A stretch of DNA of 64,000 bases. Source: an uncultured Alloprevotella sp. Lineage in GTDB: Bacteria; Bacteroidota; Bacteroidia; Bacteroidales; Bacteroidaceae. The DNA lies in the NCBI GenBank assembly GCA_944322325.1, contig CALUOQ010000007.1, positions 62,001-126,000 of the forward strand, read 5' to 3'. Each line of letters opens with the position of its first letter. Within the stretch, counting starts at the first letter, position 1. Positions 43,661-51,401 of this stretch are shown here, one piece after another. The position numbers and the translations under genes are program-made. The notes under the pieces were generated by a model. The model ran no database searches, had not been told where the DNA came from, and was given only the letters and a program-made list of their open reading frames with translations.

Positions 43661-43687
43661 GGTTGATAATTGATTGTTGACAGTTGA
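43661..43687. repeat. Heptamer repeat tract 10
   Basis: GGTTGATAATTGATTGTTG units, a one-sided (left-half) tract next to the palindrome at 43701-43759. Confidence 0.7.
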
Positions 43688-43700
43688 GCGTACGGTTTTT

Positions 43701-43759
43701 ACAGACTGGCTCACAGAAATTACAAACTGGCTCACAGAAATTCTTCCGAGCCAGTTTGT
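43701..43759. repeat. Palindrome with 21-bp direct repeat
   Basis: ACAGACTGGCTCACAGAAAT is followed 21 bp on by ACAAACTGGCTCACAGAAAT. The second unit also pairs as a perfect 12-bp inverted repeat with GAGCCAGTTTGT (43748-43759), then TTTTTCC. It could act as a terminator for the leftward HU gene. Confidence 0.85.
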
Positions 43760-43770
43760 TTTTCCGGGCT

Positions 43771-44193
43771 TTAGAGGCCGCCTTCGTCCTCTCCGCCGGA
43801 GGGGGCGTCGTCCCCGACGAGGCGGAGGCTGACGCGGTCGAGCTTGAGTTCGCTCTCCATGCGCGAGGAGGGGGTGAAGCGCACCTTTACGCGCTTGAGG
43901 TTGGCCGCCGTGAAGGATTCGGGGGAGAGGGACGCTCGGCTCGATAGCGTGGGGCGGAACGAGCCCAGGTCGCCCAGGCGCACGGAGTTGCCGGCCTTGA
44001 GGGCGCGGATGACTTCGAACTGCAGGGAGTCGAGCACGGCCTTGATGTCGGCGCTCGACACGGTGCTGGTCTTCTCGATGCCCTCGGCGATGTCCTGGAG
44101 CGTCAGGGGCTCGACGGGCTCCACCTGGGCGTAATACTGCAACTGCTTGGTGAGGGCGTTCTGCCGCTCAACGATTCTGTACTTGATGGCCAT
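43771..44193 (-). CDS. HU-family DNA-binding protein
   Basis: 140 residues. LTLQDIAEGIEKTSTVSSADIKAVLDSLQFEVIRALKAGNSVRLGDLGSFRPTLSSRAS matches the Bacteroidetes HU-HIG group, with an extended C-terminal tail (APSGGEDEGGL). HU-like proteins bend and compact DNA. It lies between two fibre genes, an odd position, so it may be a moron or may help organise late DNA. Confidence 0.82.
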   Translation of the reverse strand: MAIKYRIVERQNALTKQLQYYAQVEPVEPLTLQDIAEGIEKTSTVSSADIKAVLDSLQFEVIRALKAGNSVRLGDLGSFRPTLSSRASLSPESFTAANLKRVKVRFTPSSRMESELKLDRVSLRLVGDDAPSGGEDEGGL

Positions 44194-44274
44194 AACTGTT
44201 TGTTGGTTTTTAAGGGGTTAATAGTTGGGTGTTTCCGTTTTTTGGGGGCGGCTCCGGGGGCCGATGGGTGGCGA

Positions 44275-44331
44275 GCGAGCTCGGGCGATGGTCGGGCGAT
44301 TACTCATTGGGCCCATTGGCCTCATCAAAGT
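44275..44331. repeat. 9-nt repeat array 3
   Basis: A GATGGTCGGGCGATTACTC linker followed by ATTGGGCCC, ATTGGCCTC and ATCAAAGTC units up to the fibre stop. The rest of the 44194-44330 gap holds no gene I can support. Confidence 0.7.
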
Positions 44332-46412
44332 CACCCCTGAATCTGGGTAATGGTGTTCTCGGTGATACGGAATATGCCCGAGTTGTTCGAGCAGACCACG
44401 CGGAAGCGGTAAGCCTCGGGAAAAGCGTTCACGTCGACGCCCGTTATCGTGATTTCGCCTCCGTTGTTGCTCACGGCGTAGGCCACGGGGAGCTCCGCCG
44501 TAGCTTCCGTACAGCCACCCATGAGGATGTAATAGTTATCGCGGACACTCTTTTTGAGAAAGTCATATAAGTCACTGAATTTATTAGGATTTTCGTTCTC
44601 ATGAATACTATAGGCGCTTATGCCGTACATGACCATGGGAACCCAATCGTTCTTAAATCCGTCCCGGTCATAGACTCCGACGTATCCTAATTCGGACGAG
44701 TACTGTTCTTCAGCTATTCCGTTTGTGGGGACTGCGTGCTGTACTTGAGTCCATCCGTTTTTATCGCGGCCGTACACTTCTTTTTCGTACAAGGTTTCCA
44801 CATCGTTTAATTCAGGAATGGTCTTGGCCCACGCCCCGTCCTTGCGGCCGTAGAGCGTGCCGTCCTGGGGCGCGTCGGGGATGCCTCCCCCGCCGCCCTG
44901 CTCCTCGAGCTCGGCCACGCGCCCCTCGATGTCGTCTATGTCGCCCTCGGCCGTGGTGATTTTGCCCTCGGCCGTGGTCAGGCGTTCGCCCAGCGCCGTG
45001 TCGGCGGTCTGTAGCGCCGTTATCTTCTCGTCCTGCTGGGTGTCGGCGGCTTGTAGGGCGTCTATCTCTCCCTCGGCGGTGTCCATGCGGCCTTCGAGGG
45101 CGGCGATGTCGGCGGAGGGGTCGGGCACGGGGGCCCAGGCCTTGTCGCGGCGGCCGTACGTCTTGCCGTCGGCGGGCGCTTCGGGGAAGCCGCCGCCCGC
45201 CTCGAGGCCCTCCACCTTCGTCTCCAGCTCGCCGATGGCCTCGTCGTGCCCGGCGCTGGCTGTCTCGAGCGCCTCTATCTTCTCGTCCTGCGCGGTGTCG
45301 GCGGTTTCGAGGGCCGTTATCTTCTCGTCCTGCGCGGTGTCGGCGGTCTGGAGGGCGTCTATCTCTCCCTCGGCGGTGTCCATGCGGCCTTCGAGCGCGG
45401 CGATGTCGCCCTCGGCGGCGGTGAGGCGCTGGCCCTGCTCGGTCTGCGCGGTCTCGAGGGCCGTTATCTTCTCGTCCTGCCGGGCTTGCGAGGCTTCGAG
45501 CTGCTGGTATTTCTGGCCAAGGGTGGAGAGGGGGTACTCGTCGGAGTCGAGGACGCTTAAGTCGTAGTCAAAGTTTCGGGCGCTGTAGGTGTCGTCATCG
45601 GGATCGTGGTAAATGTCGTAGACGTCGATGTTGTTCTTTCTGGTGAAATACAGACAGAGGTTGGTCGTGCCGTTGTCGTCCTCTGTGACGTAGCCGTACA
45701 CGAGGTTGATTCCGCTCTCGGTGTACGTCCCGTCCCATCCCTCGCCGCTGTAGTGCAGGTAGAGCGCGTCGCCGCGCTTGAGGGCCTCGACGATGGCCTC
45801 GAAACCGCCCGAGGCTTCCAGCGCGTCGCGTATCTGCTCGCTCGTCGATTCGTCCGTGATGTGGAACAGCGAGCTGTCGAGCGTATAGGCGGCGGGCATG
45901 GCCTCCACCTTGCCCTCCACGTCGGCGAGTCCGCCTTCGAGCGCCTCTATCTTCGTGTACTGCGCGGTGTCGGCTTCTTCGAGGGCGGCCAGCTTCTGGC
46001 CCTGCTGCTCCTGGGCGGCCGAGAGGTCGGCCACCGCAGCGGCGTCCGCCACCTCGGCCCACGCGGCGTCCTTGCGGCCGTACGTCTTGCCGTCGGCGGG
46101 CGCTTCGGGGATGCCACCGCCGCCACCGCCGCCGGCGTAGCGCGTCAGTGTGGCCACCTGCGGCAGGAGGCCGCTCACAATCTCCACCTCGACGGGGTAG
46201 ACGCAGTGGTCCAGCGACACGTCCACCACCGCAGGAGCCAGCGTACCCGTCACCGACGGCAGCGGGCAGGGCACGTACTGCCCCTGCTCGCCGTGGCGCT
46301 GAAGCACCGCCAGCGGGCAGCGCCCCGAACGCTCCAGGTGCACGGCATAGGCGCCGTCCACCGTCACACGGGCCACGTAGGCCCCGTTCACCTGTTCAAA
46401 GTTCAGTTCCAT
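44331..46412 (-). CDS. Tail fibre / receptor-binding protein A (base and fibre fused)
   Basis: 693 residues. Base module (1-100), Gly-rich linker, KTYGRKDAAWAEV element, coiled coil, an inserted beta domain (about 165-280), a second coiled coil with many 14-residue units, two more YGRKD elements and a C-terminal head of about 150 residues (YVGVYDRDGFKNDWVPMVMYGISAYSI). The head DNA (about 44331-44830) is much more AT-rich than the rest, which suggests it was exchanged. Trimeric coiled-coil fibres of this kind bind host surface glycans or proteins; the target is unknown. Confidence 0.8.
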   Translation of the reverse strand: MELNFEQVNGAYVARVTVDGAYAVHLERSGRCPLAVLQRHGEQGQYVPCPLPSVTGTLAPAVVDVSLDHCVYPVEVEIVSGLLPQVATLTRYAGGGGGGGIPEAPADGKTYGRKDAAWAEVADAAAVADLSAAQEQQGQKLAALEEADTAQYTKIEALEGGLADVEGKVEAMPAAYTLDSSLFHITDESTSEQIRDALEASGGFEAIVEALKRGDALYLHYSGEGWDGTYTESGINLVYGYVTEDDNGTTNLCLYFTRKNNIDVYDIYHDPDDDTYSARNFDYDLSVLDSDEYPLSTLGQKYQQLEASQARQDEKITALETAQTEQGQRLTAAEGDIAALEGRMDTAEGEIDALQTADTAQDEKITALETADTAQDEKIEALETASAGHDEAIGELETKVEGLEAGGGFPEAPADGKTYGRRDKAWAPVPDPSADIAALEGRMDTAEGEIDALQAADTQQDEKITALQTADTALGERLTTAEGKITTAEGDIDDIEGRVAELEEQGGGGGIPDAPQDGTLYGRKDGAWAKTIPELNDVETLYEKEVYGRDKNGWTQVQHAVPTNGIAEEQYSSELGYVGVYDRDGFKNDWVPMVMYGISAYSIHENENPNKFSDLYDFLKKSVRDNYYILMGGCTEATAELPVAYAVSNNGGEITITGVDVNAFPEAYRFRVVCSNNSGIFRITENTITQIQG

Positions 46413-46421
46413 AATGTAGTA

Positions 46422-46547
46422 TAATTGATAGTTGACAGTTGATAGTTGATAGTTGACAGTTGGCGGTTAATGGGGCAAATGGGCCTTTTGGGCCCGATGA
46501 GTGGCGGGCGATTAATTGTCAATTGTCAATTATCAATTGTCAATTTC
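46422..46547. repeat. Heptamer repeat tract 11 with 9-nt units and linker
   Basis: ATTGATAGTTGACAGTTG units, then AATGGGGCAAATGGGCC, the CGATGAGTGGCGGGCGATT linker, and inverted AATTGTCAATTGTCAATT units. It is the longest complete composite (about 125 bp). Confidence 0.88.
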
Positions 46548-46565
46548 CAAAGGGCCGCCCCTCCC

Positions 46566-48008
46566 TCACAGCACGCTCAGCTCGTCGGAGAATCCGTCGC
46601 GCCAGAACGTCTGCTCGCCCACCTTGTAGAGCACGTCCGTGCGGGCCGCCGCCGTGACGTCGTCCGACTGGTTGTAGCACGTCGAGGCGTGGATGCCCGA
46701 CAGCTCGGGCCACGCGGCGAAGGCCACCGTCTGCGTGCCCGACGCCACGTCCGTCGCCACGAGCCAGAAACGCCCCGTGGCGTAAGCATCGCCGCCGGTC
46801 GTGTCCATCTGCTTCTGCCACTCCACACGGGCGCCCTCGATGAGCACCGAGGAGTCCCACGCCGTGTAGATGCGGTCCACCGTGCGCCCCGTGTCGTAGG
46901 CCGAAGCCCGCACCACGGCGAAGCGCGGCGCGCCCGAGGCCTGCTGCTCGAGCTGCGACACGCGGGGGTCAAGCCCCGTGAGCAGCTGGTAGAGCGCCGG
47001 CGTCATGATGCCCGAGCGCTCCGCCGTCGGCGCCTCGAAGCGCGCGATGCCGACGGCCATGCCCTCCTTCTCCACGTTGTCGAAGAACGAGGCCCAGACA
47101 TACTCGTCGTCAGCCTCCGTGTCCACCGCCACGAAAGCCGGGGCCTTGGGCGGCGTGAGGCTCACCGTCTGCCACCCGCTCCACGTGCGGCCACCGTCCG
47201 TGCGGTCGCGGTAGTAAGCGTAGCGCAGCGAGGCAAACGTGTCCATCACGTAGAAGTAATGGTACGCCGTCAGGCCCGAACCCACCGTGCAGCGCTCCAC
47301 CAGGTAGCTGTACGAGCCCACCTGCACCCAGAAGGCCGGCGCCGTCGGCACGGCGAGCTTCAGCCCTTCGAGCACGGCGTCCCAGCCCGAGTAGGCGTTG
47401 CCCCAGAAGTCCACGGCCCGCACGAGCTTCGCCCGCTCCGTAGGCGTCATCAAGCCAGCGTCGGAGCTGGTGGCGGGCAACAGGTAAATCGACTTGCCCG
47501 TGCCCCCGTAGTACGTCAGGTCAAGCCGCACGCGGTCACCCTCGGCCACAAAGTTCAGGTCCGTCAACGACACGTAGGCAGGCTCGTCACCGCCGCCACC
47601 GCCGCCCAAGGCCTCCCACTCGCTCCACTCGGCCGAGGAGGCCGTCGCCGGAAGGGCGCACCAGCGCACCTCCCACGACGCCCCGCCCGACGAGGGGTAG
47701 AGCCTCAGCTGCGAGCACTGCGACCCGCTGGCGGCCTGCACCACCAGCACCGCCACGCGGTTGCCCCCCGTGAGGTACGAGCCGCGAAGCACCGCCCCGC
47801 GAGGTATGCCCCCCACCGTGTCGGCGAATGCAGCCTCCGAGAGCGCCGCGTCCAGCGACTGCTCCGACGAGAAGTCGCCCACGTCCACCGGGCCCGCAGC
47901 CCCGGCCATCGCCAGGAGCACGCCCTGCATGACCGGGCCCGTAATGGCCCCCGCGCCGTTGGCGTAAATCGTGTCGCGTATCTGCTGTAGAAGTTGTTCC
48001 GTAGTCAT
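46566..48008 (-). CDS. Tail fibre-associated protein C
   Basis: 480 residues from MTTEQLLQQIRDTIYANGAGAITGPVMQGVLLAMAGAAG, a conserved N terminus of Bacteroidetes phage fibre proteins. It is followed by repeated beta-sandwich units with LTYYGGTGKSIYLLPATSSDAGLMTPTERAKL. The C-terminal part (EWQKQMDTTGGDAYATGRFWLVATDVASGTQTVAF) is beta-rich. In-frame codons to 48056 read heptamer repeat (MRIVNCKLSTVN) and are rejected. It lies between fibre A and the tube-like protein. Confidence 0.68.
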   Translation of the reverse strand: MTTEQLLQQIRDTIYANGAGAITGPVMQGVLLAMAGAAGPVDVGDFSSEQSLDAALSEAAFADTVGGIPRGAVLRGSYLTGGNRVAVLVVQAASGSQCSQLRLYPSSGGASWEVRWCALPATASSAEWSEWEALGGGGGGDEPAYVSLTDLNFVAEGDRVRLDLTYYGGTGKSIYLLPATSSDAGLMTPTERAKLVRAVDFWGNAYSGWDAVLEGLKLAVPTAPAFWVQVGSYSYLVERCTVGSGLTAYHYFYVMDTFASLRYAYYRDRTDGGRTWSGWQTVSLTPPKAPAFVAVDTEADDEYVWASFFDNVEKEGMAVGIARFEAPTAERSGIMTPALYQLLTGLDPRVSQLEQQASGAPRFAVVRASAYDTGRTVDRIYTAWDSSVLIEGARVEWQKQMDTTGGDAYATGRFWLVATDVASGTQTVAFAAWPELSGIHASTCYNQSDDVTAAARTDVLYKVGEQTFWRDGFSDELSVL

Positions 48009-48018
48009 ACTCTTATAT

Positions 48019-48058
48019 GAATTGACAGTTGATAATTTACAGTTGACAATTCTCATTG
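48019..48058. repeat. Heptamer repeat tract 12
   Basis: AATTGACAGTTGATAATTTAC units and a single CTCATTGGC unit at the end. Confidence 0.75.
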
Positions 48059-48062
48059 GCCC

Positions 48063-48557
48063 CTACGTGTCGAAGTCCGCAGCCGAGAAGTCCGCCGCGG
48101 CGAAGTCGCCGTCCACCTCGCCCGTCATCAGCGGGCCCGTGCCCTGGAACGTCAGCGAGCGCGTCATCAGCTGCCCGTCCTCGCCCGCCTCCGAGAGGGC
48201 CGAGACGAGGGCGTAGCCGTAGCGCGAGAGGCGGCCGTCGGGCGTGAAGCCCAGCGCCGGTTCGCCACCGGGGTGAGGCGCCACCGTCGAAAAGGCCAAC
48301 AGCACGCCCCCGTCCGACCCCTCCATGAGCCCGAGCGGGTCGTCCACGCCGTCAGCCGCCACGAGGCCGTCCACCGTCACCTCCCAGCCGCGACGCCCCG
48401 TGCGGTAGCGGCGCCAGCGGCCGTCGCCCGGCCACGCCACCTCCTGAAGCTCGCGCTCCACCTGAAGCGTGCACGACGTCGACACCGCCACGGCCCTGAG
48501 CGAACCGTCCGACCCGCCCAGGAACACCATCAAGTCCTTACCTTCTATCTTGTCCAT
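48063..48557 (-). CDS. Tail-tube-like protein near the fibres
   Basis: 164 residues from MDKIEGKDLMVFLGGSDGSLRAVAVSTSCTLQVERELQEVAW. The GKDLM(V/I)F...(A)TSC(T/S)L opening resembles the tail tube protein at 33177-33644, and it also ends near a tube-like strand (SLTFQGTGPLMTGEV). It is probably a tube-fold protein used at the tail tip or fibre base. The upstream in-frame ATG (48635) would add residues encoded by heptamer repeats and is rejected. The C terminus is FAAADFSAADFDT. Confidence 0.6.
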   Translation of the reverse strand: MDKIEGKDLMVFLGGSDGSLRAVAVSTSCTLQVERELQEVAWPGDGRWRRYRTGRRGWEVTVDGLVAADGVDDPLGLMEGSDGGVLLAFSTVAPHPGGEPALGFTPDGRLSRYGYALVSALSEAGEDGQLMTRSLTFQGTGPLMTGEVDGDFAAADFSAADFDT

Positions 48558-48599
48558 ACAACCTCCCGGCGTAAGGCCAGAAAAAGGAGGCCCGGAGCA

Positions 48600-48667
48600 A
48601 TGGACAATTGATAATTGACAGTTTACAATGGACAATTATCAATTATCAACTGTCAACTGTCAATTGA
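48600..48667. repeat. Heptamer repeat tract 13
   Basis: AATGGACAATTGATAATTGAC units, then inverted TATCAATTATCAACTGTCAAC units. Confidence 0.86.
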
Positions 48668-48841
48668 AAACCGCCCCCACGGCCCCGCCGAAACCGAAAA
48701 AATGTCTCTCGGGGGGCGCACGTGGTTTCCGTCGCCCCCCACCGGGTCAATAAAAAACGCACCCCCCAAGGGAATGACGTGGGCGAGGCTTGATGAGGCA
48801 GATGGGGCCAATGAGTAGCGGACGATTACTCATTGGCCCCA

Positions 48842-49198
48842 TCATGCTCTTTCCCCATCTCCCAGAAACCGACCGACGAAGCGCTCAGTCTCGGCGCGTC
48901 GGTACGCCTGCTGCGTCTCGGCCGAGCGCGAGGCGAGGCGGCGGTGCTCGGCCTCGTGGCAGGCCGGGCACAGGCTGCGCAGGTTCTGCACGTCAAAGGC
49001 CAAGCGGCGCATCTCCTCCCGGCTGCGCGCCTGCTCCAGCGGCCGCACGTGGTGCACCTCGGTGGCCGCCGTGGCGCGGCCCTGCTGGAGGCAGTCCTCG
49101 CACAGGGGCTGCGCCCGCAGCTTCCAGGCACGCAGCCGCCGCCACCGCTTCGATCCGATGAGGCGGCGGTACTCGGGGCTGGCCCGGCGCGGCTTCAC
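48842..49198 (-). CDS. HNH endonuclease
   Basis: 118 residues with a GTG start. Zinc ligands are CEDC and CPAC, the catalytic core is EVHHVRPLEQARS, and NLRSLCPACHEAEH closes the fold. Phage HNH proteins commonly assist terminase in DNA cleavage, but here terminase is 8 kb away. Its start overlaps the stop of a small upstream frame (GTGA). The 48636-48841 gap carries tract 13 and 9-nt units and has no supported gene. Confidence 0.85.
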   Translation of the reverse strand: MKPRRASPEYRRLIGSKRWRRLRAWKLRAQPLCEDCLQQGRATAATEVHHVRPLEQARSREEMRRLAFDVQNLRSLCPACHEAEHRRLASRSAETQQAYRRAETERFVGRFLGDGERA

Positions 49199-49305
49199 GG
49201 GCAGTCCTCCCCTGCGGCTGCGGCGTCCGTCGGCGGAGGGGTCGTAGCCATTATATCCGGGAATGGGGCGGAGATCGATAGGTCGGGTGTGTTCTTCGGG
49301 TTCAT
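49195..49305 (-). CDS. Possible 36-residue leader gene coupled to HNH
   Basis: MNPKNTPDLSISAPFPDIMATTPPPTDAAAAGEDCP. Short and proline/alanine-rich, with no recognised family. It ends in a GTGA overlap with the HNH start, the coupling seen throughout this operon. The frame could begin further upstream (49383). This is the only content I can suggest for the gap before HNH. Confidence 0.3.
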   Translation of the reverse strand: MNPKNTPDLSISAPFPDIMATTPPPTDAAAAGEDCP

Positions 49306-49390
49306 TGCTCTATGACTGTTTTGAAGGTGATATGCTGTTTTATTCCAATTCTTGAGATTTTGGAATGTTTCGGTTTGCGGCACAAGGAGA

Positions 49391-49789
49391 CTATTCGGGT
49401 TTATCCATTCCTGAAATCAGGCGCAGGGCGGCCACGAGTCCGGCCTCGAGGGCCTCTTCGTAGGAGGCGTGCAGACTGTAGTCGACCTTTGCGGCGCGGC
49501 TCGAGGCGAGGTGCCACACGGAGTAGAACCACTTCTCCCCTAAGAAGTCGGGCTCGACGTGCAGGCCGTGTCGCTCGCGCAGCCACCGGGCGGCCAGCTG
49601 GGCCGTGGGGCGGGAGACGTAGTGGGCAAAGCGGTTGCGGTCGCAGTCGAGCTCGCCTTCGAGGCTGTCGAAGCGGCGCCCGTCGCCCCGGGCGTCATGG
49701 AAGTAGTGGCGTGTGGGTACGTCGAAGCCTGCCGCCCGAAGCTGGCGGGCCGTTTCTAGGCTGACGCGGTGTTCTTCTGGTTGTGTCAT
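49391..49789 (-). CDS. Phage protein of unknown function
   Basis: 132 residues. TARQLRAAGFDVPTRHYFHDARGD... RPTAQLAARWLRERHGLHVEPDFLGEKWFYSVW... ASYEEALEAGLVAALRLI resembles a small protein family common in Bacteroidetes phage early regions (APT-x-x-L-A-x-K-W-L-R-E core). It is mixed alpha/beta with no catalytic motif I can name. It lies at the late/early boundary next to an AT-rich repeat region. Confidence 0.55.
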   Translation of the reverse strand: MTQPEEHRVSLETARQLRAAGFDVPTRHYFHDARGDGRRFDSLEGELDCDRNRFAHYVSRPTAQLAARWLRERHGLHVEPDFLGEKWFYSVWHLASSRAAKVDYSLHASYEEALEAGLVAALRLISGMDKPE

Positions 49790-49809
49790 AATGTTCAGTG
49801 TTTTTTCTT

Positions 49810-49905
49810 AGGTCTTTGATAGAAATTTCTAGGCCTTTGACATGATTTCCGGGGTATATACTTAGGGCTTTCCTAGTATTAATACCCGTAGTTTCTGAAG
49901 CAGGT
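49810..49905. repeat. 21-bp repeat with TTTCC ends
   Basis: AGGTCTTTGATAGAAATTTC (49810) and AGGCCTTTGACATGATTTCC (49831) are 21 bp apart. A GTATATACTTAGGGCTTTCC-like unit follows. It shares GTATATAC and TTTCC with the array at 29826-29891. Confidence 0.7.
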
Positions 49906-49944
49906 TTAGGATTTACGGGGCCTGCCCCCGGTTTGATTGTACTT

Positions 49945-50592
49945 TCATTTTATGCCGTTTTTTACAAATTCAAAATCGTATACGAACACGTAAGGGTTGC
50001 GCTCCCACGTCCCCTTCCCGCTTACCTTGTCTATGAGGTGGACAAAGGCTTCACGGGGTGAATTAAAGTGCGATTTTCCTCCATCAAATGTATATCCGTC
50101 GGGCGGGAATTTGCAGTTCCCATAATAGAAGGTTTCTATCCCCTCTTTTAGGCAATCCTCGTCCGATATGTCCTGCAAGTGCTCTACCCGCACGTCGGTT
50201 ATGCGGATGTGGTGAATCATCATGTCTGCGGCAACGAACATTTTATTATTGAAGCCGGGATGCTCCATCCACGATATGTATTCAGAAGCCTTTTGCACAT
50301 TCTTCTCGTAATGTGCGGCACAAGTCGCGTTATTGCTATTTTCCAATTCCTCTGCAATAGAACAATAACTTTGCGCCACAGCAACCACTTCGCCGACTTT
50401 GCATAGAGCATACTTGCTGTTCCTAACGTCGATAAAATCGCCCATACTGTTTTCATACCACAATGTGCCGTTTTTTTCGTCCCACGTTAGGGAAAAGAAA
50501 TCTTTCGGAATTATCCGCCTTGTCTGCGTCTTTCTGCCATCAAGCACGGCACGGGTGAGGCCGTAGCGGTCGTTGAACATTATCTTTTTCAT
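49945..50592 (-). CDS. ASCH-like phage protein
   Basis: 215 residues. The opening MKKIMFNDRYGLTRAVLDGRKTQTRR is the signature of phage ASCH/PUA-like proteins, and VGEVVAVAQSY and ITDVRVEHLQDISDEDCLKEGIE continue the fold. Such domains are thought to bind modified RNA or nucleotides; the phage role is unknown. The gene is more AT-rich than its neighbours, a sign of separate acquisition. Its start overlaps the YopX-like gene stop by four bases. Confidence 0.75.
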   Translation of the reverse strand: MKKIMFNDRYGLTRAVLDGRKTQTRRIIPKDFFSLTWDEKNGTLWYENSMGDFIDVRNSKYALCKVGEVVAVAQSYCSIAEELENSNNATCAAHYEKNVQKASEYISWMEHPGFNNKMFVAADMMIHHIRITDVRVEHLQDISDEDCLKEGIETFYYGNCKFPPDGYTFDGGKSHFNSPREAFVHLIDKVSGKGTWERNPYVFVYDFEFVKNGIK

Positions 50593-50981
50593 TGGTTGCC
50601 TCCTTTCAGCAGTTCTGGGTTATCGTGGATGTTGCCGATGATGGCCGTGTGGTCTAACTCGTCGATGAAGTAGGCCATTCCCCCGGCGCGGTCAACTAAG
50701 TAAAATGCGCCGCGCCTGAACTCGACGACGACCGTCACACTACGGTCGAGGTCCTCGGCGGCGAGGATGTCACCCTCGTAGATGTCCGCGCCGCATTCGT
50801 CTGTAAGTCCGGTGAACTGTCCCACGGTCGCGGGGTCGACCTCGAAGTCCCACGCCGTGGCGCCGGGCGGCTGAATGCCGTCGGGGGCGATGAAGTGCTC
50901 TCCGCGGTTGATGATGTAGCATCCGTGGAGCCACTCTCCGTTTGCGATACGTTTGCCTCTGAACTTAATCTCCCTATTCAT
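50589..50981 (-). CDS. YopX-family protein
   Basis: 130 residues. MNREIKFRGKRIANGEWLHGCYI, VDPATVGQFTGLTDECGADIYEGDILAAED and IIGNIHDNPELL are the defining YopX motifs (REIKFR...; GQ(F/Y)TGL.D..G..IYEGDI). Widespread in phages and function unknown; the fold is beta-barrel-like. It is coupled at both ends by ATGA-type overlaps. Confidence 0.9.
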   Translation of the reverse strand: MNREIKFRGKRIANGEWLHGCYIINRGEHFIAPDGIQPPGATAWDFEVDPATVGQFTGLTDECGADIYEGDILAAEDLDRSVTVVVEFRRGAFYLVDRAGGMAYFIDELDHTAIIGNIHDNPELLKGGNQ

Positions 50982-51078
50982 CTTCTTTCTCCTTTCTTCC
51001 TATGAATTTTCCTACTTGAAACCATACGTATCCCCAGAAGAGGTTGAGCGCGGTGAGGATGATTACGTCGTCAGTCAT
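50974..51078 (-). CDS. 34-residue single-helix membrane protein
   Basis: A very short gene: MTDDVIILTALNLFWGYVWFQ, then a GKFIGRKEKEDE tail. One hydrophobic helix with a charged C terminus. Its ATG overlaps the upstream stop (ATGA) and its 3' end overlaps the YopX start, so it fits the coupled operon exactly. Similar tiny membrane peptides are frequent in phage early regions; function unknown. Confidence 0.6.
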   Translation of the reverse strand: MTDDVIILTALNLFWGYVWFQVGKFIGRKEKEDE

Positions 51079-51386
51079 CGGGCGCCTCCTTTCCCTCCTA
51101 ATTCCCCCGAATCCGGGGAAGTTTGGGCGTCGGCGGACTTGGACAAACCCGTGTCCAAGCTGTCCCGCATCATCCGCGAGGCCAGATGGTCGGCTCCAGG
51201 ACTGCCGCCGATACGTTCGTTGGCGTACTCTGCCAACTCACGTATCATTTCATCCAATGGAAGCTCGCACAGCGTTTCGAGCACCCAGCGGACGCCGGCG
51301 GCGAAGGCTTTTTTGCGGGTCAGCCCGTGTGTCTTGTCGCGGTGGATGTACTCGGTTGCCGCGCGCTCTATCTGTTCTTGGTTCAT
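51075..51386 (-). CDS. Small phage protein, unknown function
   Basis: 103 residues. MNQEQIERAATEYIHRDKTHGLTRKKAFAAGVRWVLETLCELPLDEMIRELAEYAN resembles the short helical proteins (IE.AA..Y......A...F..GA.WA) common in Bacteroidetes prophage early operons. The C-terminal part is low-complexity. No motif gives a function. Confidence 0.6.
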   Translation of the reverse strand: MNQEQIERAATEYIHRDKTHGLTRKKAFAAGVRWVLETLCELPLDEMIRELAEYANERIGGSPGADHLASRMMRDSLDTGLSKSADAQTSPDSGELGGKGGAR

Positions 51387-51401
51387 GGTGTCGTCTAATC
51401 C

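Noticed and set aside
42208-48008. Diversity-generating retroelement acting on the fibres
   Set aside because: No reverse transcriptase gene and no template/variable repeat pair seen; fibre similarity is at protein-module level.
48063-48635. ATG at 48635 (MSIVNCQLSIVHC...) as the start of the tube-like gene
   Set aside because: The added residues are translated heptamer repeat; the tube family begins at MDKIEGKDLM.
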